Source of the DNA: CAVSUR01 sp963731285
Lineage (GTDB): Bacteria; Actinomycetota; Actinomycetes; Streptosporangiales; Streptosporangiaceae
Length of the DNA: 64,000 bases
Assembly: GCA_963731285.1 (NCBI GenBank)
Contig: CAVSUR010000016.1
Location: 36,194 to 100,193 of the forward strand
Direction: 5' to 3'
The notes under the pieces were generated by a model. The model saw nothing but the letters and a program-made list of their open reading frames with translations. It made no database searches and had not been told where the DNA came from. Numbering within the stretch: position 1 is the first letter of the stretch; each line of letters opens with the position of its first letter. Shown here one piece after another: positions 36,327-44,760 of this stretch. The translations under genes were made by a program, and so were the position numbers.

Positions 36327-37622
36327 ATGATCAAGGTGACCTTCATCGGGGCGGGCAGCATCGAGTTCACCCGCAACGTCGTCACCGATCTGTGCTGTTA
36401 TCCCGAGTTCACTGGCGGCCTGCACTTCGCGCTGCACGACATCAGTCCGGACCGGCTCGCGCATGCCGAGAGGCTCGCCGCCCGTATCTCGGCGCAGGCA
36501 GGGGCGGATGCCGTAGTCACCGCCACGCCGGACCGGCGCGCGGCGCTCCGGGACGCCGACTACGTCATCAACGAGGTCCAGGTCGGCGGTTACGACGCCA
36601 CCCGGCTCGACTTCGACATTCCCGCTCGCTACGGCGTCCGGCAGACCATCGGCGACACGCTCGGGATCGGCGGGATCTTCCGCGGCCTGCGGACGATCCC
36701 GGTGGTGGTCGGGCTGGCGGCGGACATGGCGGAGGTCTGCCCGGACGCCTACCTGCTGAGCTACAGCAACCCGATGGCCATGCTGCCGTGGGCGGTGTAC
36801 GCGGGCACTGAGTTCCGCCGGGTGTACGGCCTGTGCCACTCGGTGCGCGACACCGAGGCGTTCCTGACCGGGCTGGTCGGCGCCGATCCGGGCCGGGTCC
36901 GGTTCGTGACCGCGGGCTTCAACCATCAGGCGTTCGTGCTGCGGTTCGAGCAGGACGGCCAGTCCCTGTATCCGCGGCTGGCCGAGATCATCGAGAACTC
37001 CCCCGGGCTGCGGCGCCGGGTCCGGGCCGAGATCTTCCGCCGGTTCGGGTACTTCCCGACCGAGTCCAGCGAGCACTCCGCCGAGTACGTGCCGTGGTTC
37101 ATGCACCATGACTCGGAGATCAGCCAGTTCCGGATCTTCGTCGGGGACTACCTGGCCCGGTCGGAGGAGAACCTGCGCGAGCTCGAGGCGCTGCGGCAGG
37201 CGCTGGGCTCCGGCACCCCGCTGGACCTGACGCCGGAGCACGAGCTGGCGTCGCTGTTCATCCACTCGGTGCAGACCGGGCAGCAGCGGGCGCTGCACGT
37301 GAACATCCGCAACGGCGGCCTGATCACCAGCCTGCCGGAGGACTGCTGCGTCGAGGTGCCGTGCCGGGTCGGCGCGGCAGGCCCTGAGCCGGTGGCCGTC
37401 GGGGCACTGCCGCCGCAGCTCGCCGCGCTGAACCGGACGTTCCTCAACGTGGTCGAGCTGACCGTACGAGCCGCGCTGGACGGGGTACGCGATCACGTCT
37501 ACCAGGCGGCGCTGCTGGATCCGAACGCCGCCGCCACGCTCACGACCGGGCAGATCGTCGCGATGTGCGACGAGCTGCTCGACGCGCACAAGGCCCTGCT
37601 CCCGCCCGCGCTCGCGCGCTGA
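36327..37622 (+). CDS. GH4 glycosidase (alpha-galactosidase MelA-like)
   Basis: A 431-residue NAD- and Mn-dependent glycosidase of family GH4. The NAD motif is VTFIGAGSIEFTRNVV; NEVQVGGYDAT, LLSYSNPMAMLPWAV, the metal-binding Cys/His region VYGLCHSVRDTE and FNHQAFVLRF are intact. The CHS motif places it near the alpha-galactosidase branch rather than the phospho-glucosidase branch. The enzyme is cytosolic and works by redox elimination at C3. ATG 36327 begins exactly at the nucleotide-binding strand. It is divergent from the amino-sugar operon and 15 bases upstream of the GH114-like gene. Confidence 0.93.
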   Translation: MIKVTFIGAGSIEFTRNVVTDLCCYPEFTGGLHFALHDISPDRLAHAERLAARISAQAGADAVVTATPDRRAALRDADYVINEVQVGGYDATRLDFDIPARYGVRQTIGDTLGIGGIFRGLRTIPVVVGLAADMAEVCPDAYLLSYSNPMAMLPWAVYAGTEFRRVYGLCHSVRDTEAFLTGLVGADPGRVRFVTAGFNHQAFVLRFEQDGQSLYPRLAEIIENSPGLRRRVRAEIFRRFGYFPTESSEHSAEYVPWFMHHDSEISQFRIFVGDYLARSEENLRELEALRQALGSGTPLDLTPEHELASLFIHSVQTGQQRALHVNIRNGGLITSLPEDCCVEVPCRVGAAGPEPVAVGALPPQLAALNRTFLNVVELTVRAALDGVRDHVYQAALLDPNAAATLTTGQIVAMCDELLDAHKALLPPALAR

Positions 37623-37637
37623 CCGCCGGAGGTAGCC

Positions 37638-39428
37638 ATGTCCGCAGCCCGACTGGCGGCGACCCGCCAGGGCGCCGCCGCGCTGCGCGCCCGCGGCCTG
37701 GCCGCGGCTTCGTGCCTGGCCGCAGCCGTCGGCCTGGCTGCGGCCGCAGCGCCCGCGCCGGCCGCGGCCGGCGGCCACGTGGCGGCCGCAGCCGCGGCGC
37801 AGGCGGCCGCGCGCATCCCGCCGCCGGCGCCCGCCGGGCGGCTGCGCATCACCGGCTCGCTGCGCGACGGCGCGGTCGTGCGCGCCCGCGGCCTGTCCTG
37901 GCGGCCGCCCCGGCTGCCGGGGTCGCTGCGGCTGCTGAGCTTCGGGGTCAGCTACGCCTGGCAGCGCTGCCCGGCGCCCGGCCGCGGCTGCACCGCGGCG
38001 GCGGACACCACCGCGACGCCGTTCGCCGCGGCGGCATACCGGGTGGGGCACGCTGACGTCGGCAGCCGCCTGCGGGTCACCGAGACCGCGACCGCGGTGG
38101 TCGAGACCAGCCCGGCCACGTTCTCCTTCACGGTGATCCGCCGGTCGGTGACCCGGCTGGCCGGCCCGGCGGTGCGGGCCTTCCCGGCGCACCGGCCGCC
38201 CCGGACCGAGTTCGTCGACGGGACGCCGGAGCGGCGCACCGCCTCGGCCGAGGAGTATTTCCAGGTAAACGCCCCGCACTACAACGCAGCCGACGGCACG
38301 GCCCGGCCAGCGCTACCGGGTCGACCTGGGCCGGTGGCGGCCGCTGCCGTCCGGCCGCACCTTCTACACCGGGCGGCTGCGGCCCGGCCGGCATCAGGTG
38401 CAGGTCCGCACGGCCAGCCGGGCGGGAGCAACGACGATCAGCTTCCGCTGGCGGGTCGTGCCGCTGCCGGGGCCGGCGGCCTGCCGCCCGGCCCGGCACC
38501 CATGCTGGTACCCGCCGCACCTGGCCGCGAACGGGCGGCCCATGCGCTGGGACTGGCAGATCGGCCGGGTCACGCCGCTGCAGCGCACCGGCCGCCGCGC
38601 CGTCGACAGCTACGACATCGACGGGTTCCTGACCACCGCGGCGCAGGTCCGCGCGATCAGGACCCGCTGGCAGGCCGCCACCTTGCCGCACCCGCGCACC
38701 ATCTGCTACCTCGACCTGGCCTGGGAGGACTACCGGCCGGACGCCAGTCTGTCGCGCTTCGGCGGCCGCTTCCCGGCGGCGACGCTCGGCCACATCTACT
38801 ACGGCTACCCGCAGGAACGCTGGCTGGACTTCCGCCAGCTGGACGCGCTCAAGCCGATGCTGGACGAGCGCATCGCGATGTGCGCGCGCAAGGGCTTCGA
38901 CGCAGTGGAACTCGACGACATCGACAGCTTCGACCCGCCGTCCACCACCGGCTTCCACCTGACTCCGGGCGACGCGCAGAACTTCCTGGCCTACGCGTTC
39001 AACCAGATCCACCGCGACGGGATGACCGGGCTGTGGAAGAACTCGCCGTTCCTGAGCTGGTGGGGGCGCCGGTACGCCGACGGCGCGATCGTAGAGGAGT
39101 GCTACACCGGGCACTCGTGCTTTGCCTCCTGGCTGCGCGGCGACCGCCAGTACGGGATCACCTGCACGTCGCTGGCGGGCCCGACGCCATGCGGCTGGGA
39201 TGACTTCAGCACCGGCGCCACGGCCCGCCAGCCCTCCGGCAAGTGGGTCGGCGAGGCCGAGTACGGCGCGGACCATTACGTCTGCGATCCGGGGCGACGG
39301 TGCCGGGACCGCACCGGTTCGCCGCGTTCTGCGCCGCGGTCTACTCCGGGCGGGCCGGCTTCGCCGCGGTGAAGCTCGACGTGAACCTGGACGGAAGCGT
39401 CTTCTATCCCTGCCCGGGCGGCCGCTGA
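37638..39428 (+). CDS. Secreted GH114-like endo-alpha-1,4-polygalactosaminidase with Ig-like domain, two frameshifts
   Basis: A protein of about 595 residues. An Ala-rich signal peptide is followed by an Ig-like repeat (SYAWQRCPAPGRGC ... VGSRLRVTETAT). The catalytic region resembles GH114: WDWQIGRVTPLQ, VDSYDIDGFLTTAAQV, ICYLDLAWEDYRPD, GFDAVELDDIDSF and NSPFLSWWGRRYAD. The Asp-rich VELDDIDSF corresponds to the family active-site strand. Frame changes occur near 38312 and 39292; the end reads RFAAFCAAVYSGRAGFAAVK and DGSVFYPCPGGR. GH114 enzymes cut alpha-1,4-linked galactosamine polymers. An AGG-rich site precedes ATG 37638, 15 bases after the GH4 gene. Confidence 0.82.
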
Positions 39429-39470
39429 GCGTGCCCCCGGGCAGGCCAGGCCGCCTGGCACAATGCTGGC

Positions 39471-40685
39471 GTGCGAGCCTCCCTGCGCGGCCCGTTCCGC
39501 GGCCTGCCGCGCGAAGTGGCGATTCTCACCGCCGTGTCGTTCACGGTCGCGCTCGGATACGGGATCGTCGCCCCGGCCATCCCGGCGTTCGCCCGCAACT
39601 TCGGCGTGAGCACCGCTGCAGCGGCCAGCGTGATCAGCGCCTTCGCGCTGGTGCGGGTGGCGGGAGCACTGCCCGCAGGGCGGCTGGTCGACCGGCTCGG
39701 CGAGAAGCCGGTGATGGCCGCCGGCATCGCGATCGTGGCGGTAAGCAGCGTGCTGGCCGGATTCTCCCGGTCCTTCTGGCAGCTGCTCGCGTTGCGCGGA
39801 AGCGGCGGCCTTGGTTCGGCCATGTATACGGTCAGCGCGCAGACGCTGCTGCTGGCAACCGTACCCAGCGGCCAGCGAGGCCGGGCCAGCGGCATCTATA
39901 GCGCCGGTTTCCTGGTGGGGGCGATCAGCGGCCCGGCGGTGGGTGGCCTGGTCGCGCAGTGGTCGCTGCGGGCGCCGTTCATACTCTACGGCGGCCTGCT
40001 CGTCGTTCCGGCGGTGATCGCATCGGCCGTCCTGCGGGCCGCGCCGCGCAGGATTTCCAGCGCCAGCCCGCGGCCGCCCCGGCCGTTCGCGGCAGTAGCC
40101 GGGGCCCTGCGCAGTCGCGCCTACTGCGCGGCAGCGGCCGCGAACCTGGCGGACGGCTTCGCCGTGATGGGTGTGCGCAGCGCGATCGTGCCGCTGTTCG
40201 TCCGTGACGTGCTGCACCGGTCGGTGGTCGTGACCGGCGCCGGGTTCCTGCTCTTCGCCGCGCTGAACGCGGGAGCGCTGCTGCCCGGCGGGTGGGCGGC
40301 CGACGCGCTCGGCCGGCGACCGGTCATGGTGGCCGGCTGTGCGGTGTCCGCAGCCGGCCTGGTGATGCTGGCGTTCCTGCCGGGCCTGCGGGGTTTCCTG
40401 GCCGCGCTGGCCGTGGCCGGATTCGGGTCGGGGCTGCTCGACGTCGCACCGTCGGCGATGATCGGCGACCTGCTCCGCGGCCGGGGCGGGACACTGGTCG
40501 CGCTCTATCAGATGGCCGGGGACGCCGGCGCCGTCGCCGGCCCGGTAGCGGCGGGCTTGCTGGTGGACAGCGTCTCGTACTCCGCCGCGTTCGGGCTGGC
40601 CGCGGGCGTGCTCGGCATGGCGGCCATCTCGGGACTCCTCGCCCCGGAAACCCGGCGGTATGAGCGCGAGACTGATCCTCCCTGA
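39471..40685 (+). CDS. DHA1-type MFS transporter, 12 TM
   Basis: A 404-residue permease starting at GTG 39471. About 12 membrane helices are visible with motif A as GRLVDRLGEKPVM, RGSGGLGSAMYTVSAQTLLL after helix 4, and a second motif-A-like GWAADALGRRPVMVAG between helices 8 and 9. The pattern fits small-molecule or drug efflux rather than sugar uptake. It follows the GH114-like gene by 42 bases, but whether it belongs to the carbohydrate locus is unclear. Intact frame. Confidence 0.92.
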   Translation: MRASLRGPFRGLPREVAILTAVSFTVALGYGIVAPAIPAFARNFGVSTAAAASVISAFALVRVAGALPAGRLVDRLGEKPVMAAGIAIVAVSSVLAGFSRSFWQLLALRGSGGLGSAMYTVSAQTLLLATVPSGQRGRASGIYSAGFLVGAISGPAVGGLVAQWSLRAPFILYGGLLVVPAVIASAVLRAAPRRISSASPRPPRPFAAVAGALRSRAYCAAAAANLADGFAVMGVRSAIVPLFVRDVLHRSVVVTGAGFLLFAALNAGALLPGGWAADALGRRPVMVAGCAVSAAGLVMLAFLPGLRGFLAALAVAGFGSGLLDVAPSAMIGDLLRGRGGTLVALYQMAGDAGAVAGPVAAGLLVDSVSYSAAFGLAAGVLGMAAISGLLAPETRRYERETDPP

Positions 40686-41095
40686 GCCTGGCCGCGGCGC
40701 AGCGAAGCGAAGGGAAGGCGCAGCCGCCGCGGACCCGGCCTAGCCGCCACCGCCCCCGCTGCGGAGCCGCGGCACGGCTCGGTGATTACTGTCCGTAAGA
40801 TAACATGGAGCCTGACCGCAGCCATGCCGGGATGGCTCATAGTCATCTGCGGTGTTTGCCTCGTTATCCCGCTCGCCCGTCTCGCAGCGTTGCTGCTACC
40901 GCGGCATTGCGCCTAATTCAGCCAGCCAGAATCCGCCGTGCGGCCAGCGCGTGGAAAGGCGGCAAATCGCATCGCACCTCCGGCAAGGTAATGCCAAGTG
41001 GACGGATCTCCGGCGGGTCCGGGAACACGGCCGGCTGATCGAGGACGGCTTGAACCCGCCGGGGCAACGTCACCACATCTGCGGAGGTAAGCGAC
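40686..41095. other. Intergenic region upstream of the ppk2 remnant
   Basis: No gene is supported here. A moderately AT-rich patch near 40785-40860 (GTCCGTAAGATAACATGG) may hold a promoter. The last bases (GGAGGTAAGCGAC, just before 41096) are an excellent ribosome binding site for the ppk2 remnant, so this is probably its leader. Confidence 0.5.
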
Positions 41096-41309
41096 ATGGC
41101 CAAGAAGAACCAGCAGAAGCCGCACGACGCGGAGGTCCTGGCGTCACCGGGCGCAGCGCGGCCGGAGGCCGGAGCAGGCGCGGCTCCGAGGTCGTGATCT
41201 TCGACCGCAGCTGGTACAACCGGGCGGGCGCCGAGCGGGTGATGGGCTTCTGCCCCGCGGCTACGTGGAGCCGGACCTGCCATTGCGGTACATCCCGGCG
41301 CCGTTCTAG
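41096..41309 (+). pseudogene. ppk2: Polyphosphate kinase 2 remnant with internal deletions
   Basis: A perfect ribosome binding site and ATG (MAKKNQQKPHDAEVL) lead into a frame that soon breaks. The next recognisable block, VVIFDRSWYNRAGAERVMGFC, is the PPK2 signature following the Walker B Asp. A final block in another frame, GYVEPDLPLRYIPAPF then TAG, resembles a PPK2 C terminus. Intact PPK2 proteins have about 260-300 residues; here all three pieces fit in about 214 bases, so the Walker A region and the lid/helical domain are missing. PPK2 makes nucleoside triphosphates from polyphosphate. Real decay or assembly deletion are both possible. Confidence 0.72.
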
Positions 41310-41334
41310 GCAGCCTGGCGAGGCCGAGGCACAG

Positions 41335-41366
41335 CCGTCCGCGGCCGTGGCCACGGCCGCGGACGG
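41335..41366. terminator. 32-bp perfect palindrome
   Basis: CCGTCCGCGGCCGTGG followed directly by CCACGGCCGCGGACGG: 16-bp perfect arms with no spacer. It lies 25 bases after the ppk2 remnant stop and next to a second hairpin. It could terminate transcription from both sides. Confidence 0.7.
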
Positions 41367-41372
41367 ATGATC

Positions 41373-41407
41373 AGGGCCCGGTCACCGTAGGTGGTTACCG
41401 GGCCCTT
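41373..41407. terminator. Hairpin terminator between ppk2 remnant and tRNA-Glu
   Basis: AGGGCCCGGT (41373-41382) pairs perfectly with ACCGGGCCCT (41397-41406); the loop contains a further ACC/GGT pairing. It is placed about 20 bases beyond the 3' end of the leftward tRNA-Glu gene and is most simply its terminator. Confidence 0.75.
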
Positions 41408-41425
41408 GACGTGCTACTTCATGAG

Positions 41426-41498
41426 TAGCCCCGACCGGATTTGAACCGGCGCTACCGCCTTGAGAGGGCGGCGTCCTGGGCCGCTAGACGACGGGGCC
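41426..41498 (-). tRNA. tRNA-Glu (anticodon CTC)
   Basis: Read on the minus strand, the 73-nt cloverleaf begins GGCCCCGTCGTCTAGCGGCC. The acceptor stem GGCCCCG pairs with CGGGGCT (first pair G-U), the anticodon loop is CTCTCAA with stem GCCGC..GGCGG-like pairing, and the T-loop reads GGTTCAAATCC. Discriminator A; the CCA end is not encoded. The CTC anticodon reads GAG. Confidence 0.93.
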
Positions 41499-41683
41499 AG
41501 GAGCGCCAGGCGATGCCGGGTCCGATCTGAGCTGAGCATCGGGTCTCGTCGCCTGAGCCGGGTGCCAGGCTAGCGCACCCGGGGCGGCGCGCCAAACCAG
41601 CGCGGACCGGGCGCGGCACGGGGGCCGGAGCTCCCCCTGAGAGAAGGTCCGGGCAGAATGGCGGTTTATGCCGTCCGGCCGGC

Positions 41684-42028
41684 ATGAATTTTGCCGAACC
41701 CGGTAGTTACCCGGTCATGGTGACCTTCATTATCGTCCTCATCATCGTCGGGCTCATCGCCGGTCTCGTCGCCCGGCTGCTGGTGCCCGGCCGGGACCCC
41801 ATCGGCATCCTCGGCACGATCCTGCTCGGGATCGTCGGCTCGTTCGTGGGAGGTTTCCTGCAGAGCCTCGTTGAGTACCACACGGTCTCAATCCACCAGT
41901 TCCACTCGACCGGCATCGTCGGGTCGATCATCGGCGCGATCGTGGTGCTGCTGCTGATGCGCGTGTTCGGGCTGGAGCGGGGCCGCTCCCGCCGCCGCTG
42001 GGGCCGCACCCGTCGCCGCTGGATCTGA
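41684..42028 (+). CDS. GlsB/YeaQ/YmgE-family small membrane protein
   Basis: A 114-residue protein of the transglycosylase-associated (GlsB) family. Three hydrophobic segments are visible: TFIIVLIIVGLIAGLVARLL, IGILGTILLGIVGSFVGGFL and GIVGSIIGAIVVLLLMRVFG, with the Gly-rich family pattern GLIAGxxA. The C-terminal 20 residues are almost all Arg/Trp and cytosolic. Function is unknown, linked to envelope stress. ATG 41684 or ATG 41717 can be the start. It lies between the two leftward tRNA genes on the opposite strand. Confidence 0.87.
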   Translation: MNFAEPGSYPVMVTFIIVLIIVGLIAGLVARLLVPGRDPIGILGTILLGIVGSFVGGFLQSLVEYHTVSIHQFHSTGIVGSIIGAIVVLLLMRVFGLERGRSRRRWGRTRRRWI

Positions 42029-42074
42029 CCGCGGGCCCGGCCGCAGCAAGGCCGTAAGCGGGCGGGCTGACAGC

Positions 42075-42110
42075 GCAGCGCGGATGTCCCGACAGGGGCA
42101 TCCGCGCTGC
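42075..42110. terminator. Hairpin terminator of tRNA-Gln and glsB-like gene
   Basis: GCAGCGCGGATG (42075-42086) and CATCCGCGCTGC (42099-42110) are perfect 12-bp arms around a 12-base loop, extendable by CCC/GGG pairs. It lies 7 bases beyond the 3' end of tRNA-Gln and 47 bases after the convergent small membrane protein gene, so it can serve both. Confidence 0.8.
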
Positions 42111-42116
42111 TTATTG

Positions 42117-42188
42117 CTGGGGTACCAGGACTCGAACCTAGACTAACGGGGCCAGAACCCGTCGGGCTGCCAATTACCCCATACCCCA
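42117..42188 (-). tRNA. tRNA-Gln (anticodon CTG)
   Basis: On the minus strand the 72-nt molecule starts TGGGGTATGGGGTAATTGGC. Acceptor TGGGGTA pairs with TACCCCA, the anticodon stem ACGGG/CCCGT encloses loop TTCTGGC with anticodon CTG, and the T-arm is CTAGGTTCGAGTCCTGG. Discriminator G, CCA not encoded. It reads CAG. Confidence 0.94.
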
Positions 42189-42258
42189 CCGGACCGGGCC
42201 ATGGCCCGGTCGCGCCTGTGCAGTTTAGCCGACCAGGCCGGTGGCGGCCACCGCGGCA

Positions 42259-43086
42259 TCAGTCCCGGTCCACAACCGGGTTGCGCAGCGTCCCGATGCC
42301 CTCGATCGTAACCGCGACCTCGTCTCCTTTTTCCAGTGCCCCCACCCCGGCCGGGGTACCGGTCAGCAGCACATCGCCGGGCAGCAGCGTCATGACCGCG
42401 CTGACATAGGCGATGAGGGCGGTGACGTCGTGCAGCAGCAGCGACGTCCGGGATTGCTGGCGGACCGCCCCGTTGACGGTCGTGGTGAGATCCAGGTCGG
42501 CCGGGCTCAGGGCAGTCTCGATCCACGGGCCGAGCGGGCAGAACGTGTCGAAGCCCTTGGCCCGCGCCCACTGGCCGTCCCGGCGCTGCAAGTCGCGAGC
42601 GGTCACGTCGTTCGCGCAGGTGTAGCCGAAAACGACCTCCGGCGCCCGCTCGGGCGGCACGTCGCGGCACAGCCTGCCGATCACGACGGCGAGCTCGCCC
42701 TCGAAATCCACTCGCTCCGACAGCACCGCCGGCCGCCCGATGGGGTCACCGGGCCCGATCACCGAGGTCGACGGCTTCAGGAAGATCACCGGCTCAGCCG
42801 GCGGCTCCCCGCCCATCTCCCGCGCGTGATCGGCGTAGTTCCTGCCGATCGCGACGATCTTGCTGGGCAGCACCGGCGCCAGCAGCCGGACATCGTCGAG
42901 CTGGTGCCGCCGGCCGGTGAACCGGATGTCGTCCTCGCCGACGCCGAACGGGTGACCGCTCAGCTCGGCGACCACCAGGCCAGGGACCGCCGCCGCGGCC
43001 CCGCCTCCCGCCGGGCCGTCGGCCGGGGCGCTGGTCACCACGCCGTAGCCGACCTCGTCCCCGGCCGCATATCGTGCGATGCGCAT
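42259..43086 (-). CDS. Fumarylacetoacetate hydrolase family protein
   Basis: A 275-residue FAH-fold enzyme. Metal and active-site blocks are AIGRNYADHAREMG, VIFLKPSTSVIGPGDPI, VDFEGELAVVIGR (the E-x-E metal ligands), GYTCANDVTARDLQRRD, KGFDTFCPLGPWI and LTGTPAGVGALEKGD. Members act as acylpyruvate hydrolases, oxaloacetate decarboxylases/tautomerases or 2-hydroxyhepta-2,4-diene-1,7-dioate isomerases; the exact substrate cannot be told. ATG 43086 gives the normal short N-terminal domain. Monocistronic or co-transcribed with the DUF2630 gene upstream. Confidence 0.93.
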   Translation of the reverse strand: MRIARYAAGDEVGYGVVTSAPADGPAGGGAAAAVPGLVVAELSGHPFGVGEDDIRFTGRRHQLDDVRLLAPVLPSKIVAIGRNYADHAREMGGEPPAEPVIFLKPSTSVIGPGDPIGRPAVLSERVDFEGELAVVIGRLCRDVPPERAPEVVFGYTCANDVTARDLQRRDGQWARAKGFDTFCPLGPWIETALSPADLDLTTTVNGAVRQQSRTSLLLHDVTALIAYVSAVMTLLPGDVLLTGTPAGVGALEKGDEVAVTIEGIGTLRNPVVDRD

Positions 43087-43157
43087 GCTCTGTCTCCCGG
43101 CCTGGTCTCCCGGCTCGCCACGGACCTGCCCGGCCGGGCCTGAGCCAGATTGTCGCG

Positions 43158-43403
43158 CTACTGAAGGTAGCCTTCCACCTCGGGAACCGGGCGGGCCGCC
43201 GCGTCGCTCGGGTTCTCGCCGTACTCGCGCCGGGCCCGGCGCTGGCGCAGCAGGTCCCAGTACTGGTCCAGTGACTCCTCGGCGGCTTTGAGCTGCGCCC
43301 GCTCCTGCTGGCTGGGCAGCGTGCCGCCGGCGAGCTTGGCCCGCAGCTCGTGCTCGGTCCTGATGAGCTCGTCGATGTGACCGATGATCTCCTTGTCGTC
43401 CAT
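43158..43403 (-). CDS. DUF2630 family small protein
   Basis: An 81-residue helical protein, MDDKEIIGHIDELIRTEHEL, with LKAAEESLDQYWDLLRQRRA and a C-terminal proline/valine stretch. The pattern matches the actinobacterial DUF2630 family, whose function is unknown. It probably forms a helical hairpin or coiled coil. It lies 71 bases upstream of the FAH-family gene on the same strand and is divergent from threonine synthase. Confidence 0.87.
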   Translation of the reverse strand: MDDKEIIGHIDELIRTEHELRAKLAGGTLPSQQERAQLKAAEESLDQYWDLLRQRRARREYGENPSDAAARPVPEVEGYLQ

Positions 43404-43527
43404 GGCACCTACCGTAAGCGCAAGCGGTACCGACCGCGCGGCCGAGCCGGGCATGGCCTGCCGGTAACCTGCCGTCGCCGGGGAAGGTGCGTCCAGCGCG
43501 GACTGCCCCGCGGGAAAGGACCGGCTC

Positions 43528-44760
43528 GTGACCACCAGCTACTCGGCGCTGACGCATCTGGAGTGCTCCCGCTGCGCGGCCGAGCGCGACGCCATGGTCT
43601 TGCAGGGCACCTGCTCCTGCGGGGCGCCGCTGCTAGCCCGCTACGACCTCGCCGCGGCCGGGCGTGCGGTCACCCCCGCGGACGTCGGCGCCCGGCCGCC
43701 GACGCTATGGCGCTACCACGAGCTGCTGCCGGTCTCCGGTCCCGACCAGGCGGTAAGTCTCGGCGAGGGCATGACGCCGCTGCTGGCGATGCCCCGGCTC
43801 GGCGCCGAGCTCGGGCTGCCCAGCCTGCTGATGAAGGACGAGAGCGCGCTGCCGACCGGCACCTTCAAGGCACGCGGGGCCGCGGTGGGCATCTCCCGCG
43901 CCGTCGAGCTCGGCGCGCGGGCCGTCGCGATGCCCACCAACGGTAATGCGGGCGCAGCCTGGGCCGCCTACGCTGCCCGGGCCGGCCTGCCGTGCCTGGT
44001 GGCGATGCCCGCCGGCGCTCCGGCGGTCAACAGGTCCGAGTGCGTGCTGGCCGGCACCGAGACCTACCTGGTCGACGGCCTGATCGGGGACGCGGGCAGG
44101 CTCATCGCCGCGGCCGCCGCGCGGCGGCCGGGCTGCCAGGACGTCTCGACGCTGCGGGAGCCGTACCGGCTCGAGGGCAAGAAGACCATCGGCCTGGAAA
44201 TCGCCGAGCAGCTCAGCTGGCGCACCCCGGACGTGATCATCTGCCCGGTCGGCGGCGGGGTCGGGCTCATCGCCATCGACAAGGCGCTGCGCGAGCTGCG
44301 CGAGCTGGGCTGGATCGACGACGGCCGGCTGCCGCGGCTAGTCGCCGTGCAGTCCGCGGGCTGCGCGCCGGTCGTGCAGGCGTTCGGGCGCGGAGCGGCG
44401 GAGACCCAGGCCTGGCCGGACGCCCGGACCCTGGCGTTCGGCCTGACCGTCCCCGCCCCGCTCGGCGGGTTCCTGGTGCTCGAGGCAATCCGGTCCAGCG
44501 GCGGCACGGCGGTGGCGGTCAGCGACGGCGAGCTGCTCGCCGGCCTGGCCCAGGTGGCGCGGGCGGAGGGCGCCTGGATCTGCCCGGAAGGGGCGGCGTG
44601 CGTCGCCGCCGCCGCAAAGCTGCGCGCTGGCGGCTGGCTGACCGAGACTGACGAGGTCGTGATGCTCAACACCGGCACCGGCCTGAAGTACCCGGAGACC
44701 GGCCCCGCCGCGCCGCCCTATTTTCCGGGGGGGACGACCTTCCAGGAACCCCCCGCTTAG
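43528..44760 (+). CDS. thrC: Threonine synthase
   Basis: A 410-residue PLP enzyme that converts O-phosphohomoserine to threonine. An N-terminal Cys-rich zinc-ribbon-like segment (LECSRCAAERD, GTCSCGAPLLARYDL) precedes SLGEGMTPLLAMPRLG, KDESALPTGTFKARGAAVG (Lys forms the Schiff base), MPTNGNAGAAWAAYAAR, CPVGGGVGLIAI (PLP phosphate loop) and LNTGTGLKYPE. The last codons and the stop TAG at 44758-44760 coincide with the left terminal repeat of the inserted IS element, so the original C-terminal few residues may have been replaced. GTG 43528, with AAAGGA upstream, is the start. Confidence 0.92.
   Translation: MTTSYSALTHLECSRCAAERDAMVLQGTCSCGAPLLARYDLAAAGRAVTPADVGARPPTLWRYHELLPVSGPDQAVSLGEGMTPLLAMPRLGAELGLPSLLMKDESALPTGTFKARGAAVGISRAVELGARAVAMPTNGNAGAAWAAYAARAGLPCLVAMPAGAPAVNRSECVLAGTETYLVDGLIGDAGRLIAAAAARRPGCQDVSTLREPYRLEGKKTIGLEIAEQLSWRTPDVIICPVGGGVGLIAIDKALRELRELGWIDDGRLPRLVAVQSAGCAPVVQAFGRGAAETQAWPDARTLAFGLTVPAPLGGFLVLEAIRSSGGTAVAVSDGELLAGLAQVARAEGAWICPEGAACVAAAAKLRAGGWLTETDEVVMLNTGTGLKYPETGPAAPPYFPGGTTFQEPPA

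Noticed and set aside
36306..38279. 657-codon minus-strand open frame opposite the GH4 and GH114-like genes
   Set aside because: Antisense to two genes with clear catalytic motifs; composition is typical of a GC-rich shadow frame.
41426..42188. tRNA genes as attachment site of an integrated element
   Set aside because: No integrase, no repeat of a tRNA 3' end and no phage or ICE genes are found near either tRNA.
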